From: an uncultured Hungatella sp.
Lineage (GTDB): Bacteria > Bacillota > Clostridia > Lachnospirales > Lachnospiraceae
NCBI GenBank assembly: GCA_910577935.1
Contig: CAJTOT010000004.1
Location: forward strand, 1 to 46,487
Direction: 5' to 3'
DNA length: 46,487 bases
The notes beneath the pieces are model-generated. The model saw nothing but the letters and a program-made list of their open reading frames with translations. It had not been told where the DNA came from and made no database searches. Below, piece after piece: positions 1-8,433 of this stretch (the stretch's first letter is position 1; every line of letters starts with the position of its first letter). The position numbers and the translations under genes are program-made.

Positions 1-149
1 TCCTCAGTAACCCTGTCACCATCTCTGTCAAGATATACCCAAGTCCCATCCTCCTGCGTCCAGCCGGCCGCGAAGGAAGTCATGGATGCGCCGATAGCCA
101 ACAGAGCAGCCGCGGATAACACCGCAACTAATTTTGTCTGCTTTCTCAT
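1..149 (-). CDS. Choline-binding-repeat surface protein, N-terminal part (cut by window edge)
   Basis: Only the first 49 codons are in the window. They show a basic start (MRKQTK), a hydrophobic alanine/leucine core and an A-A-G cleavage-like site, which is a Sec signal peptide. A Trp/Tyr-rich stretch with GW and WVYLD motifs follows, typical of the first choline-binding (cell-wall-binding) repeat. The repeat start closely resembles that of the large repeat protein at 24463-26598, so the two are probably paralogues. The ATG is preceded by an AAAGGAGAG ribosome site and by its own promoter at 219-247. It is divergent from the LicC/LicA fusion gene. The function beyond surface attachment cannot be read from this fragment. 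Confidence 0.8.
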   Translation of the reverse strand, partial: MRKQTKLVAVLSAAALLAIGASMTSFAAGWTQEDGTWVYLDRDGDRVTE

Positions 150-218
150 AATGAATGCACTCTCCTTTTTCCTTTTTTGGATTTTCATGTTCGAAAATTC
201 CTCTTGCATTACGAGGTA

Positions 219-247
219 ATTATACTTCCTAATATGGAAATTAGCAA
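219..247 (-). promoter_or_regulatory. Promoter of the left-edge choline-binding protein gene
   Basis: On the minus strand TTGCTA (242-247) and a perfect TATAAT (219-224) are separated by 17 bases, about 70 bases before the ATG at 149. The rest of the 390-base divergent gap is AT-rich, with the opposing promoter at 468-495 and a palindrome at 435-462. Confidence 0.65.
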
Positions 248-434
248 TACCTTTTTGATTTTTTCGGCATATTTTATAAATGCTTTATAAATCTTCCGGT
301 GCTTTTCGTATCTCCGGTTCGGAAATATCATCTCCTCAATCACAACGTTAGTATAATACACTTTGAGGAAAAATGCTATAACTTTTCTCTGTGCATTTTC
401 TTACGTAAAACTTACGAAAACCCAAGTTCTTTCT

Positions 435-462
435 TGGATTGTACTTAAATTCATACAATCCA
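435..462. promoter_or_regulatory. Perfect 9-bp inverted repeat, probable operator
   Basis: TGGATTGTA at 435-443 is repeated in inverse as TACAATCCA at 454-462, with a 10-base spacer. It ends 5 bases before the -35 box of the downstream promoter, where an activator or repressor would bind. The downstream gene starts with a winged helix, so autoregulation through this site is plausible but not shown. Confidence 0.5.
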
Positions 463-467
463 GACGG

Positions 468-495
468 TTGTTTTTCCTGATGCCTGTGCTATAAT
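468..495 (+). promoter_or_regulatory. Promoter of the wHTH-LicC-LicA gene
   Basis: TTGTTT (468-473), a 16-base spacer and a perfect TATAAT (490-495) carrying an upstream TG (extended -10, TGTGCTATAAT). It lies about 45 bases before the ATG at 540. The same TGTGCTATA(A/C)T element recurs before 2650, leuA and glmM. Confidence 0.7.
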
Positions 496-539
496 GTTCA
501 TATATTTTTATAATCTTTCATTTTTGAACGGAGGCGCCT

Positions 540-2456
540 ATGAACAGACACGCTCTGGTGTGCAGAACCATACTGGAACACCGGGAAACAACCCAGAGGG
601 ACCTGGCACAGACCATGGACATCTCTCTGGGGACAGCCAACAGGCTGGTCAAAGAATGCACGGAGCAAGGACTTATCGCTCCTCTGGAAGACGGACATTA
701 TCAGGTTACCGCCGCCGGCATGGAGCTCCTGGAGGATTACCGGGTGGACGGCGCGCTGATCATCGCCGCAGGATTTGGCTCCCGTTTCGTACCTCTCACA
801 TTTGAAACCCCGAAAGGACTCCTTGAAGTCTTCGGAGAGCGGATGATCGAGAGGCAGATCCGCCAGCTCCACGAGGTGGGAATCACGGACATCACCATCG
901 TGGTGGGATATCTGAAAGAAAAGTTTGACTACCTGATCGACAAGTATCAGGTAAAGCTTCTTTATAATAGAGAATACTCCACCAAGAATACCCTCGCCAC
1001 CATCTATCATGCCCGCAGGGTTCTGGAAAGGGGAAACATGTACCTTCTCTCATCGGACAACTGGATGCGGGAGAATATGTATCACACTTACGAGTGCGGC
1101 TCCTGGTATTCCTCTGTGTACAAGGAGGGTGACACTTCTGAATGGTGCCTTTCTTTTAATAAGAAGGGAAAGATTCAGTCCGTGAATGTGGGCGGGCAGA
1201 ATTCCTGGGTGATGTACGGTCCGGTGTTCCTCAGAAAAGAGTGGTCTGAGCAATTTCTCCCTGTGCTGGAGGCATATTACCACCTTCCTGGGACAGAACA
1301 GTTTTACTGGGAGCGGGTCTATCTGGAATTGGTAAACGGAACTGCCCAAAAACGCCTCGCAGACGCCGGAGTCACCCAGGTCTCCGGTCTCTCCGTAAAA
1401 CAGCTGCCCCCCTCTGTTCCCTGGCCGGATCTCTATATCAACCGTCAGTCCTCCGACCAGGTCTACGAATTTGAAAATCTGGAAGAGCTGCGTCTCTTTG
1501 ACCCGAAATACCAGAATCATTCGGACAACGAGGCCATGGAACTGGTAGCCCGCGTCTTTGGGATCCCCGAATCGGAGATCTGCAACATCACATGTCTCAA
1601 GGCAGGAATGACCAACAAGTCTTTCCTCTTTTCAGCCGCGGGCAAGCGCTATATCTGCCGGATTCCGGGCCCCGGCACGGAGCTGCTCATCAACCGCCAG
1701 CAGGAAGCCGATGTGTATGAGGCCGTAAAGTCCTTGAATATCACAGAACACGTCCTCTATTTTAACAGGGACAACGGCTATAAGATATCTGAATACTATG
1801 AAGGCGCCCGCAACGCCGACCCTGCCAGCCGCCCGGACATGGCAGAGTGCATGAAGCTGCTGAAACGCGTGCACCAGGCGCAGCTGAACGTGCCGCACCG
1901 ATTCGATATCCGGGAGAGGATTGATTTTTACGAAAATCTCTGCCGCAGTCACGGAGGAATACCTTTCGAAGATTACGGTCTGGTCAGAGGGTGGATGGAT
2001 GAGTTGATAAATGTCTTAGACGGCCTTGACCGTCCGCAGACCCTGTCCCATATTGACAGCGTGGCAGACAATTTTCTCTTCCTTCCTGACAAAAGCCTCC
2101 GCCTTATCGACTGGGAGTATTCCGGCATGTGCGATCCGTTTATCGATGTGGCCATGTGCAGCATCTATTCCTATTATAATGAGGAACAGACCGACTGGCT
2201 GGCAGAGACCTACCTGGAACGGACTCCGAACCCGTCAGAGAGAACCGTGATCTACTCCTATGTGGCTCTGGGCGGATTTCTCTGGGCTCTCTGGGCTGTC
2301 TACAAAAGCGCGCTGGGGGAGGAATTCGGTGAATACACCCTCATCATGTACCGCTACGCAAAACGCTATTACTGCAAAGTACAGGATCTGGAGAACAGCG
2401 CGGACAGAAGCGGCGCAGAAGCCCCGGCTGTCCCTATGGCAAAACCGTTGAGCTGA
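540..2456 (+). CDS. Winged-helix / LicC-type cytidylyltransferase / LicA-type choline kinase fusion protein
   Basis: This 638-residue protein has three parts. Residues 1-66 form a winged helix-turn-helix. Residues 70-310 are a nucleotidyltransferase like LicC (CTP:phosphocholine cytidylyltransferase), with the AAGFGSRF loop at 76-83, a following Lys92 and SSDN at 171-174. Residues 335-620 are a choline/ethanolamine-kinase fold (LicA type), with H504-x-D506...N511 and the metal-binding DWEY at 524-527. It should phosphorylate choline and activate it to CDP-choline for decorating surface polymers. That fits the choline-binding-repeat proteins on both sides. The ATG follows a GGAGG site. No LicD transferase or LicB permease is in the window. 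The specificity for choline rather than another amino alcohol is inferred. Confidence 0.85.
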   Translation: MNRHALVCRTILEHRETTQRDLAQTMDISLGTANRLVKECTEQGLIAPLEDGHYQVTAAGMELLEDYRVDGALIIAAGFGSRFVPLTFETPKGLLEVFGERMIERQIRQLHEVGITDITIVVGYLKEKFDYLIDKYQVKLLYNREYSTKNTLATIYHARRVLERGNMYLLSSDNWMRENMYHTYECGSWYSSVYKEGDTSEWCLSFNKKGKIQSVNVGGQNSWVMYGPVFLRKEWSEQFLPVLEAYYHLPGTEQFYWERVYLELVNGTAQKRLADAGVTQVSGLSVKQLPPSVPWPDLYINRQSSDQVYEFENLEELRLFDPKYQNHSDNEAMELVARVFGIPESEICNITCLKAGMTNKSFLFSAAGKRYICRIPGPGTELLINRQQEADVYEAVKSLNITEHVLYFNRDNGYKISEYYEGARNADPASRPDMAECMKLLKRVHQAQLNVPHRFDIRERIDFYENLCRSHGGIPFEDYGLVRGWMDELINVLDGLDRPQTLSHIDSVADNFLFLPDKSLRLIDWEYSGMCDPFIDVAMCSIYSYYNEEQTDWLAETYLERTPNPSERTVIYSYVALGGFLWALWAVYKSALGEEFGEYTLIMYRYAKRYYCKVQDLENSADRSGAEAPAVPMAKPLS

Positions 2457-2571
2457 ACAGATGCACTCATCGGCGGACGCTCAAAATCCATGCCGGATTC
2501 CCCGTCCCGTGAACTGTAACGGAAATTGTAAGAAATATTTGCATTTTTCTCTACCCCTGGGAAGACACTTG

Positions 2572-2580
2572 TGCTATACT
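2572..2580 (+). promoter_or_regulatory. Extended -10 element before the 371-residue choline-binding protein
   Basis: TGCTATACT at 2572-2580 is an extended -10 box about 70 bases before the TTG start at 2650. No convincing -35 hexamer is found at the usual distance, so the call rests on the extended -10 alone. Confidence 0.4.
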
Positions 2581-2649
2581 CTATAGAGGTGCACTGGCAG
2601 CTTTTGTCAACTGCAGTCAGATATACTGACAGATAAGGAGGAGTTAATT

Positions 2650-3765
2650 TTGATATTCCGAAAACATATCCGTGCCATCGCCGCTGCGGGGGTAGTGGGA
2701 CTTCTGACCCTGGCCCCGGCATCTGATTCCCTGGCCGCCGGGTGGAGCAAAAGCGGTGACAGCTGGGTATATTATGATGATAACGGTTCTTTATACAAGG
2801 GCTGGATTCGAACCACCGACGGATACTATTACCTGGACCTGACCACCGGCAGGATGACTGTGGGCTGGAAGCAGATCAACAATAAGTGGTATTATTTTAG
2901 ATCCAACGGCCTGATGGTCTCCAACACATGGATCAGCGATGCCGGCAAGTTCTATTACCTGCTGGACGACGGAACCATGGTGACCGGGTGGCTGAAGATC
3001 GGCAATGACTATTATTTTCTCAAGGCCGACGGTTCCATGGCCATCGGCTGGCGCCAGATGGACGACACCTGGTATTATTTTGAGCCCAACGGCAAGGTTG
3101 TCATGGGGTGGAAGCAGATCAAGGATTCCTGGTATCATTTCGGGTCTGATGCCAAGATGTCTACCGGCTGGCTGAACTTAAACAATACTTACTATTATCT
3201 AAACAGCGACGGAAAGATGCTGACAGGGTGGCTCAGTGACAACACAAACCGCTATTACATGGACCCGTCCAACGGCGCCATGACCACCGACTGGAAACAG
3301 ATCGACGGAAGCTGGTATTACTTTAACGGCTCCGGCCACATGCAGACCGGCTGGGTGACATTGAACGGCAACTACTACTATCTGGACCCATCCACCGGCA
3401 AGATGGCTACCAACACGACCCTGACCATCAACGGCGTATCCTATACATTTAATGCCAACGGAGTATATCTGGCGGGCGGTTCTTCCTCATCAGGCGGGAA
3501 CTCCTCCCAGACCACTGTTACCGGCGGACCCTCAGGCAGCACGACTCCCGGTTCCTCTGTCCCAGGCAGCAGCTCATTGGGAACCTGGTCCCAGGCGCCG
3601 GGCAGCAGTTCCCAGACTCCAGGCAGCCCCACCGGCGGCAATTCCTCCCAGACACCGGGAAGTTCGTCGGGCAGCACTTCTTCCGATACCCCCGGCGGCT
3701 CAAGTTCCGGCAGCCACAAGACATTGATCGAAGGTCTCACCGGAGGTCCGGGAACTTACCGCTGA
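2650..3765 (+). CDS. Secreted choline-binding-repeat protein with a Ser/Gly/Pro/Thr-rich tail
   Basis: 371 residues, starting at a TTG placed 7 bases after a strong AAGGAGGAG site. A signal peptide covers about residues 1-30. From about 31 to 265 there are about ten tandem choline-binding repeats of about 20 residues (recurring GW, WYYF and YYYL motifs). From about 275 onward the tail is almost only Ser, Gly, Thr, Pro and Gln, like a wall-spanning linker. There is no LPxTG motif and no catalytic domain, so the protein looks purely structural or adhesive. Placement right after the choline-activation gene suggests that its ligand is made by that enzyme. Low-complexity DNA in the tail could vary in length between strains. 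Confidence 0.85.
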   Translation: MIFRKHIRAIAAAGVVGLLTLAPASDSLAAGWSKSGDSWVYYDDNGSLYKGWIRTTDGYYYLDLTTGRMTVGWKQINNKWYYFRSNGLMVSNTWISDAGKFYYLLDDGTMVTGWLKIGNDYYFLKADGSMAIGWRQMDDTWYYFEPNGKVVMGWKQIKDSWYHFGSDAKMSTGWLNLNNTYYYLNSDGKMLTGWLSDNTNRYYMDPSNGAMTTDWKQIDGSWYYFNGSGHMQTGWVTLNGNYYYLDPSTGKMATNTTLTINGVSYTFNANGVYLAGGSSSSGGNSSQTTVTGGPSGSTTPGSSVPGSSSLGTWSQAPGSSSQTPGSPTGGNSSQTPGSSSGSTSSDTPGGSSSGSHKTLIEGLTGGPGTYR

Positions 3766-3837
3766 CACTGTCGTTTCTTCCAAATGATCTCTCTGGGTTT
3801 CTCACGATACCCCTGGCCCAATTTTTCCCAATATATG

Positions 3838-3868
3838 CCGGAAGACCTGTCAGTGACAGGCCTTCCGG
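3838..3868. terminator. Hairpin between convergent genes
   Basis: CCGGAAG, A, CCTGTC, a 3-base loop, GACAGG, C, CTTCCGG: a 13-bp stem with one mismatch. It lies between the convergent choline-binding-protein and leuA genes. The T-runs on either side are weak, so it probably serves both directions, with modest confidence. Confidence 0.55.
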
Positions 3869-3891
3869 TTCTGGTGTTACTATATCTATTT

Positions 3892-5559
3892 TTAATAAAA
3901 CAACCGATTCACCGCGCTGAAAATACCTCTGAAGGACGCCCTGGTGATGTTGGAACTGATTCCCACGCCATAGGTTACCTTTCCGGTTCTCACATCCATC
4001 AGGTGAATATAAGACGCTGCCTGGGCGCCGGAACCGGAAGTAAGGGCATGCTCATTGTAATCCAGAACGCGGATCTCGATATCAAGTTCTTTCTCAAGCC
4101 CCTTCTGAATCGCATCGATCGGTCCGTTGCCCACGCCTTCAAAGGTCTTCTCAAGACCATGGTTGCTGTAGGTGACTTTTACCAACGTCGCGAAATCGCC
4201 ATCCTCGTTCTCCGTGTCCGTAATCTGGCATCTGCGGAAATGGATAGGCTCCTTGCGCTCCGTGTAATTGCGGCGGAACTCCTCCATGATCTGCTCCGGG
4301 GCAACCTCTCCCTGCTTCTCCGAGATGGCCTGGATTACATCGGCAAACTCCTTGTGCATTCCCTTGGGAAGCTTAAAGCCAAAGAAGGTATCCATGACAA
4401 ATGCCACTCCGCCCTTTCCGGACTGGCTGTTGATGCGGACCACCGGCTCGTACTGTCTCCCGATATCCGCCGGGTCGATGGGGAGATAGGGAACCTCCCA
4501 GTGCTCGCTGCCTCTCTCCCTGAGAGCCGCCATGCCTTTGTTGATAGCATCCTGATGAGAGCCGGAGAAAGCGGTAAACACCAGCTTGCCTGCGTAGGGA
4601 TGGCGCTCGGGAATGTTCATCTTGGTGCAGCGCTCATATACCTCCGCGATGGTGCGGATATTCTCGATGTTCAGCTCCGGGTTAATGCCCTGGGAGAACA
4701 TATTGTAGGCGAGGGTCAGCACGTCCACGTTGCCTGTGCGCTCGCCGTTGCCGAACAGCGTTCCCTCCACCCTCTGGGCTCCTGCCAGGAGGGCAAGCTC
4801 CGTAGCCGCCACGCCGGTTCCTCTGTCATTGTGGGGATGGACGCTTAAGATAATGCTGTCGCGGTTTTTAAAATGAGTGTGCATCCACTCGATCTGATCC
4901 GCGTATACATTGGGCGTGGTCATCTCCACCGTGGAGGGAAGATTGATGATAATAGGGTTCTCCGGGGCGGCGCCCCAGGTATCCTGAACGGCAGTGCAGA
5001 TCTCCAGCGCATAATCAAGCTCTGTCCCCGTAAAGCTTTCCGGGGAGTACTCCAGCACCAGGCTGCCGTCAAAGTCTCTGGCATACTTCTTCACCATATT
5101 GGTTCCGTCCACGGCAATCTGGGTGATCTCATCCTTGCTCTTGTGGAACACCACATCGCGCTGAAGAACAGAGGTAGAATTGTAAATGTGCACCACCACG
5201 TTCTTAACGCCCTTTATCGCCTCGAAGGTTCTTCTGATCAGGTGCTCGCGGCACTGAACCAGAACCTGAATCCGCACATCGTCGGGTATCATATGGCGCT
5301 CTACCAGCTGGCGCAAAAAGTCATATTCAATCTGGGAGGCCGCCGGAAATCCCACTTCAATCTCCTTAAATCCCAGTTCCACAAGCATGTTGAAGAATTC
5401 GATCTTCTCTTCCACCACCATAGGCTCTACCAGAGCCTGGTTGCCGTCGCGGAGATCCACGCTGCACCACACCGGAGCTTTCTCAATCTGTCTGTCAGGC
5501 CATGTCCTCTCCGGGAAGTTCACAACAGGCACTCTCTTATATCTCTGATAATTTAACAT
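3892..5559 (-). CDS. leuA: 2-isopropylmalate synthase
   Basis: 555 residues, the long form of the enzyme (the type of yeast and actinobacteria). It condenses acetyl-CoA with 2-oxoisovalerate in the first committed step of leucine synthesis. The N-terminus begins a TIM barrel with the SVDLRDGNQAL motif around residue 33. The metal-binding HPHNDRGTG and GNGERTGN motifs are present, and the C-terminal 140 residues form the LeuA regulatory domain that normally binds leucine. The start has a poor ribosome site. The leader is only about 30 bases, so no T-box or attenuator fits before it. It appears monocistronic, with no leuB, leuC or leuD nearby. Confidence 0.95.
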   Translation of the reverse strand: MLNYQRYKRVPVVNFPERTWPDRQIEKAPVWCSVDLRDGNQALVEPMVVEEKIEFFNMLVELGFKEIEVGFPAASQIEYDFLRQLVERHMIPDDVRIQVLVQCREHLIRRTFEAIKGVKNVVVHIYNSTSVLQRDVVFHKSKDEITQIAVDGTNMVKKYARDFDGSLVLEYSPESFTGTELDYALEICTAVQDTWGAAPENPIIINLPSTVEMTTPNVYADQIEWMHTHFKNRDSIILSVHPHNDRGTGVAATELALLAGAQRVEGTLFGNGERTGNVDVLTLAYNMFSQGINPELNIENIRTIAEVYERCTKMNIPERHPYAGKLVFTAFSGSHQDAINKGMAALRERGSEHWEVPYLPIDPADIGRQYEPVVRINSQSGKGGVAFVMDTFFGFKLPKGMHKEFADVIQAISEKQGEVAPEQIMEEFRRNYTERKEPIHFRRCQITDTENEDGDFATLVKVTYSNHGLEKTFEGVGNGPIDAIQKGLEKELDIEIRVLDYNEHALTSGSGAQAASYIHLMDVRTGKVTYGVGISSNITRASFRGIFSAVNRLFY

Positions 5560-5595
5560 AATGTCTTTATCATCCCTTTACTTTAAATTCTCTAC

Positions 5596-5624
5596 ATTAT
5601 AGCACACCAAAATTTCGGTGGCAA
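5596..5624 (-). promoter_or_regulatory. leuA promoter
   Basis: On the minus strand TTGCCA (5619-5624) and TATAAT (5596-5601) are 17 bases apart, with the TGTGC extension before the -10. Transcription would start about 30 bases before the ATG. Confidence 0.75.
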
Positions 5625-5766
5625 GTCCCATTCGGGACCGTTACACGGCACCGTATCACTATTGGTTACTGTTCACATGCGTTCACAGCAACCGGCAAAA
5701 TCCATGAAAATCGCCTGCGGCGATGGGATTGTTGCCCGCCTGCCCGGCTATGCCGGCCAAGACGCA

Positions 5767-6945
5767 TCAGGCATCCGCCCGATGTTCTGCGTAGTTGAGC
5801 ACCATCTGAAAACCCACCTTGTATCCCGGCATCAGAGAATCGATGACTATGTACTCTTCTCTCGTGTGAGCCCCGCTCCCTTCATAGGTGCCCATGCACA
5901 GGCTGGGAATCCCCATAGAGAGGGGGATATTGCAGTCCGTGGAGCCAGGGCACCGGTCAGGCTCTTTCCCGGTGTACTCCAGAATCGTGTCGGAGGCCAG
6001 CCGGATCATCTTTCCTTTCACTTCCATATCCACATCTCCCTCGCAGGGGCGCAGGCCTACCACCTCCACCTGGATATCCACCCCCTGAGACCTTGCGGAA
6101 TCTATGATCTGGTCAAATTTCTCTTCCATGTACGCCAGCCCTTCCCGGCTGTCGGACCGGAACTCGTAGAGCATCTCGGCGTACTGGGCGATGGTGTTGA
6201 CGGAAGTTCCGCCGGAGATCATGCCCACATTGTAAGTGGTCTTCCCCTGGCTCGGAACCTGAAGCTGGTACAGACTGTGAACCAGCTCTGCCAGCTGGGC
6301 GATGGCGCTGGGGTTGCCGAATGCCCCGTAGGAATGTCCCCCGATGGTGCGGACAGAAATTTTAAAACGCTTGGAGCCCACGGCTCTCGTCGCCATGGAT
6401 GACAGTGTGCCGTCAAAGCTGTAGAATTCTTTCATTCTCTTTCCGTAAGTCTCACAGATCTTTCTGGAGCCTTTCAGGTTTCCCAGCCCCTCCTCACCGG
6501 AATTGCACACAAGCAGCAGTCCGTGAGGGCATGTCCCCTCAGCAGCCGCCTTGTCCATTCTCCCGGCAGCGCCGGTCTCAGTCAGATACTTTGCGATCAT
6601 CATCAGGCACGCCAGGTTGGCGGTATCGTCGCCCACGCCGGGGCAGCAGATCTTTCCGTCTTCAAGTTTCAGGGGAAGGGCATCTGTGTCGGGAAATACC
6701 ACATCCGTGTGGGCCATAAACACCACCACCGGGTTATCTTTTGTCACTCCTATGGGATACACCACATTCAGCGCATCGTCAATATACACGCCCCTGGCTC
6801 CCTGGGCCTCCAGCCAGTTTTTGCAGAACCCGGCCCGCTTCTCCTCGTGGTTGGAAGGTGAAGGAATCTGGGCCAGGGTGATCAGAAGTTCCCTGGCCTC
6901 CTGGGCATGATTTTCAATATAGTCCAGTACATCCTGTTTCAGCAT
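5767..6945 (-). CDS. M20-family zinc metallopeptidase (peptidase T-like)
   Basis: 392 residues. Visible M20 landmarks in order are MAHTDVVFP (first zinc ligand and neighbouring Asp), GVGDDTANL (bridging Asp), NSGEEGLGN (catalytic Glu pair), a dimerisation domain containing GGHSYGAFGN, and near the C-terminus GSGAHTREEY with the last His ligand. It should hydrolyse di- or tripeptides or an N-acyl amino acid in the cytosol; the substrate cannot be told from sequence. It starts 19 bases after the glmM stop and so is probably the second gene of a glmM operon. Confidence 0.9.
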   Translation of the reverse strand: MLKQDVLDYIENHAQEARELLITLAQIPSPSNHEEKRAGFCKNWLEAQGARGVYIDDALNVVYPIGVTKDNPVVVFMAHTDVVFPDTDALPLKLEDGKICCPGVGDDTANLACLMMIAKYLTETGAAGRMDKAAAEGTCPHGLLLVCNSGEEGLGNLKGSRKICETYGKRMKEFYSFDGTLSSMATRAVGSKRFKISVRTIGGHSYGAFGNPSAIAQLAELVHSLYQLQVPSQGKTTYNVGMISGGTSVNTIAQYAEMLYEFRSDSREGLAYMEEKFDQIIDSARSQGVDIQVEVVGLRPCEGDVDMEVKGKMIRLASDTILEYTGKEPDRCPGSTDCNIPLSMGIPSLCMGTYEGSGAHTREEYIVIDSLMPGYKVGFQMVLNYAEHRADA

Positions 6946-6964
6946 AATTTATCTGTCTCCTTCT

Positions 6965-8317
6965 TTACAGCAAATGGCCCTTGGCCTTCATGACTTCTAT
7001 AACCTGATCCACATACCGCTCACAGGTCTCCTGGCTGGCCGCCTCCACCATGACGCGCACAACCGGCTCCGTGCCGGACTGGCGCAGAAGAATCCTTCCG
7101 CCCTCTCCCAGGCTCTCGGTCACTTTCTCCACCTCGGCCTTCACCGCCGGGTCCTCCTGAGCGGCAAGTTTGTCTTTTACCTTCACATTTTTCAGAACCT
7201 GGGGATAAATCTTCACCTCGCCGGCCAGCTTCGACAGGGTCTGCTTCTTCTCAAGAATCACTTCCATAACCTTGAGAGAAGTGAGAATGCCGTCTCCCGT
7301 GGTGGCGTGCTTGCTGAAAATAATATGACCTGACTGTTCCCCGCCGAGGCAGTGGCCGTATGTGGACATATTCTCGTAGACATATTTGTCTCCCACCGCT
7401 GTCTTCTCGTAGACGATCCCCTCCCGGTCAAGAGCCTTGTAGAGACCGAAGTTGGACATGATGGTGGTCACTATGGTGTTGTTCACCAGGCTGCCCTGCT
7501 CTTTCATATATTTTCCGCAGATGTACATGATCTTATCCCCGTCTACCACCTGCCCGTCGCTGTCCACGGCAATGCACCTGTCGGCATCGCCGTCATAGGC
7601 AAACCCCACGTCCAGGCGGTTGGCTCTCACATACTCCTGAAGCACATGGATATGGGTGGAGCCGCAGTCAGTGTTGATATTCAGGCCGTTAGGTTCACTG
7701 TTGATCACGTAGGTCTCCGCCCCCAGAGCGTCGAACACGTTCTTGGCGATGGAAGAGGCGCTGCCGTTAGCGCAGTCCAGACCCACCCGCATATTCTTGA
7801 AGGAGCGGGTGGCTATGGAGATAAGATAGCCGATGTAGCGGTTTCTCCCCGCCGAAAAATCAGTCGTGCGGCCGATGTTCTCTTTTCTTGCCAGAGGAAT
7901 CTCCCCCATCTCCCCGTCCAAATACGCCTCTATCTTCTCGATCACCGGCTCTTCCAGCTTCTCTCCCCGCTCGTTGATCACCTTGATTCCGTTGTCATAA
8001 AAAGGGTTGTGGCTGGCGGAGATCATAATACCGCAGTTGAAGCCTTCCGTTCTGACCACATAAGATACACTTGGGGTCGTGGTCACATGGAGCAGAAACA
8101 CGTCAGCCCCCGAAGCCGTAAGACCTGCTACCAGAGAATATTCAAACATGTAGCTGCTTCTCCTGGTATCCTTTCCGATTACCACCCGGCACCTGGTATC
8201 CGGCTCCTTCTGTCCGTAATACCAGCCCAGAAAACGGCCTACCTTGTAGGCATGCTCCACTGTCAGATCCACGTTGGCTTCCCCGCGGAACCCGTCTGTT
8301 CCAAAATACTTTCCCAT
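6965..8317 (-). CDS. glmM: Phosphoglucosamine mutase
   Basis: 450 residues, the usual length. It converts glucosamine-6-phosphate to glucosamine-1-phosphate for UDP-GlcNAc and peptidoglycan synthesis. The phosphoserine loop ISASHNP has its Ser at residue 102. The metal loop is DGDADR and the sugar-binding loop GGEQSGHI. The C-terminal phosphate-binding RQSGTEPVVR is intact. The ATG follows GGAGG by 8 bases. It is first gene of a two-gene operon with the M20 peptidase. Confidence 0.96.
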   Translation of the reverse strand: MGKYFGTDGFRGEANVDLTVEHAYKVGRFLGWYYGQKEPDTRCRVVIGKDTRRSSYMFEYSLVAGLTASGADVFLLHVTTTPSVSYVVRTEGFNCGIMISASHNPFYDNGIKVINERGEKLEEPVIEKIEAYLDGEMGEIPLARKENIGRTTDFSAGRNRYIGYLISIATRSFKNMRVGLDCANGSASSIAKNVFDALGAETYVINSEPNGLNINTDCGSTHIHVLQEYVRANRLDVGFAYDGDADRCIAVDSDGQVVDGDKIMYICGKYMKEQGSLVNNTIVTTIMSNFGLYKALDREGIVYEKTAVGDKYVYENMSTYGHCLGGEQSGHIIFSKHATTGDGILTSLKVMEVILEKKQTLSKLAGEVKIYPQVLKNVKVKDKLAAQEDPAVKAEVEKVTESLGEGGRILLRQSGTEPVVRVMVEAASQETCERYVDQVIEVMKAKGHLL

Positions 8318-8369
8318 AAATCCAGCCTCCAGCTTTTATTTTCCAATCTCACCACTAAAAATCTTGTGT

Positions 8370-8398
8370 AGTATAGCACACTTTGCCATTGGGCGCAA
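8370..8398 (-). promoter_or_regulatory. glmM promoter
   Basis: TTGCGC (8393-8398), 17-base spacer, TATACT (8370-8375) with the TGTGC extension, about 53 bases before the glmM ATG. No glmS-type ribozyme is visible in the short leader. Confidence 0.7.
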
Positions 8399-8433
8399 GA
8401 CGAATGACTGCCCCCGTGAACTGCAACCGCAAG

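Noticed and set aside
3478..3765. LPxTG or NPxTN sorting signal in the Ser/Gly/Pro tail, as a sortase substrate
   Set aside because: No such motif or C-terminal hydrophobic segment is present; attachment is explained by choline-binding repeats.
3784..4848. 354-residue plus-strand open frame
   Set aside because: It lies antisense to leuA, begins in the terminator region and has no family features.
5560..5640. T-box or leader-peptide attenuator before leuA
   Set aside because: The promoter at 5596-5624 leaves only about 30 bases of leader, too short for either.
7352..8371. Long plus-strand open frame opposite glmM
   Set aside because: It is the antisense shadow of the well-identified glmM gene, with no ribosome site and implausible composition.
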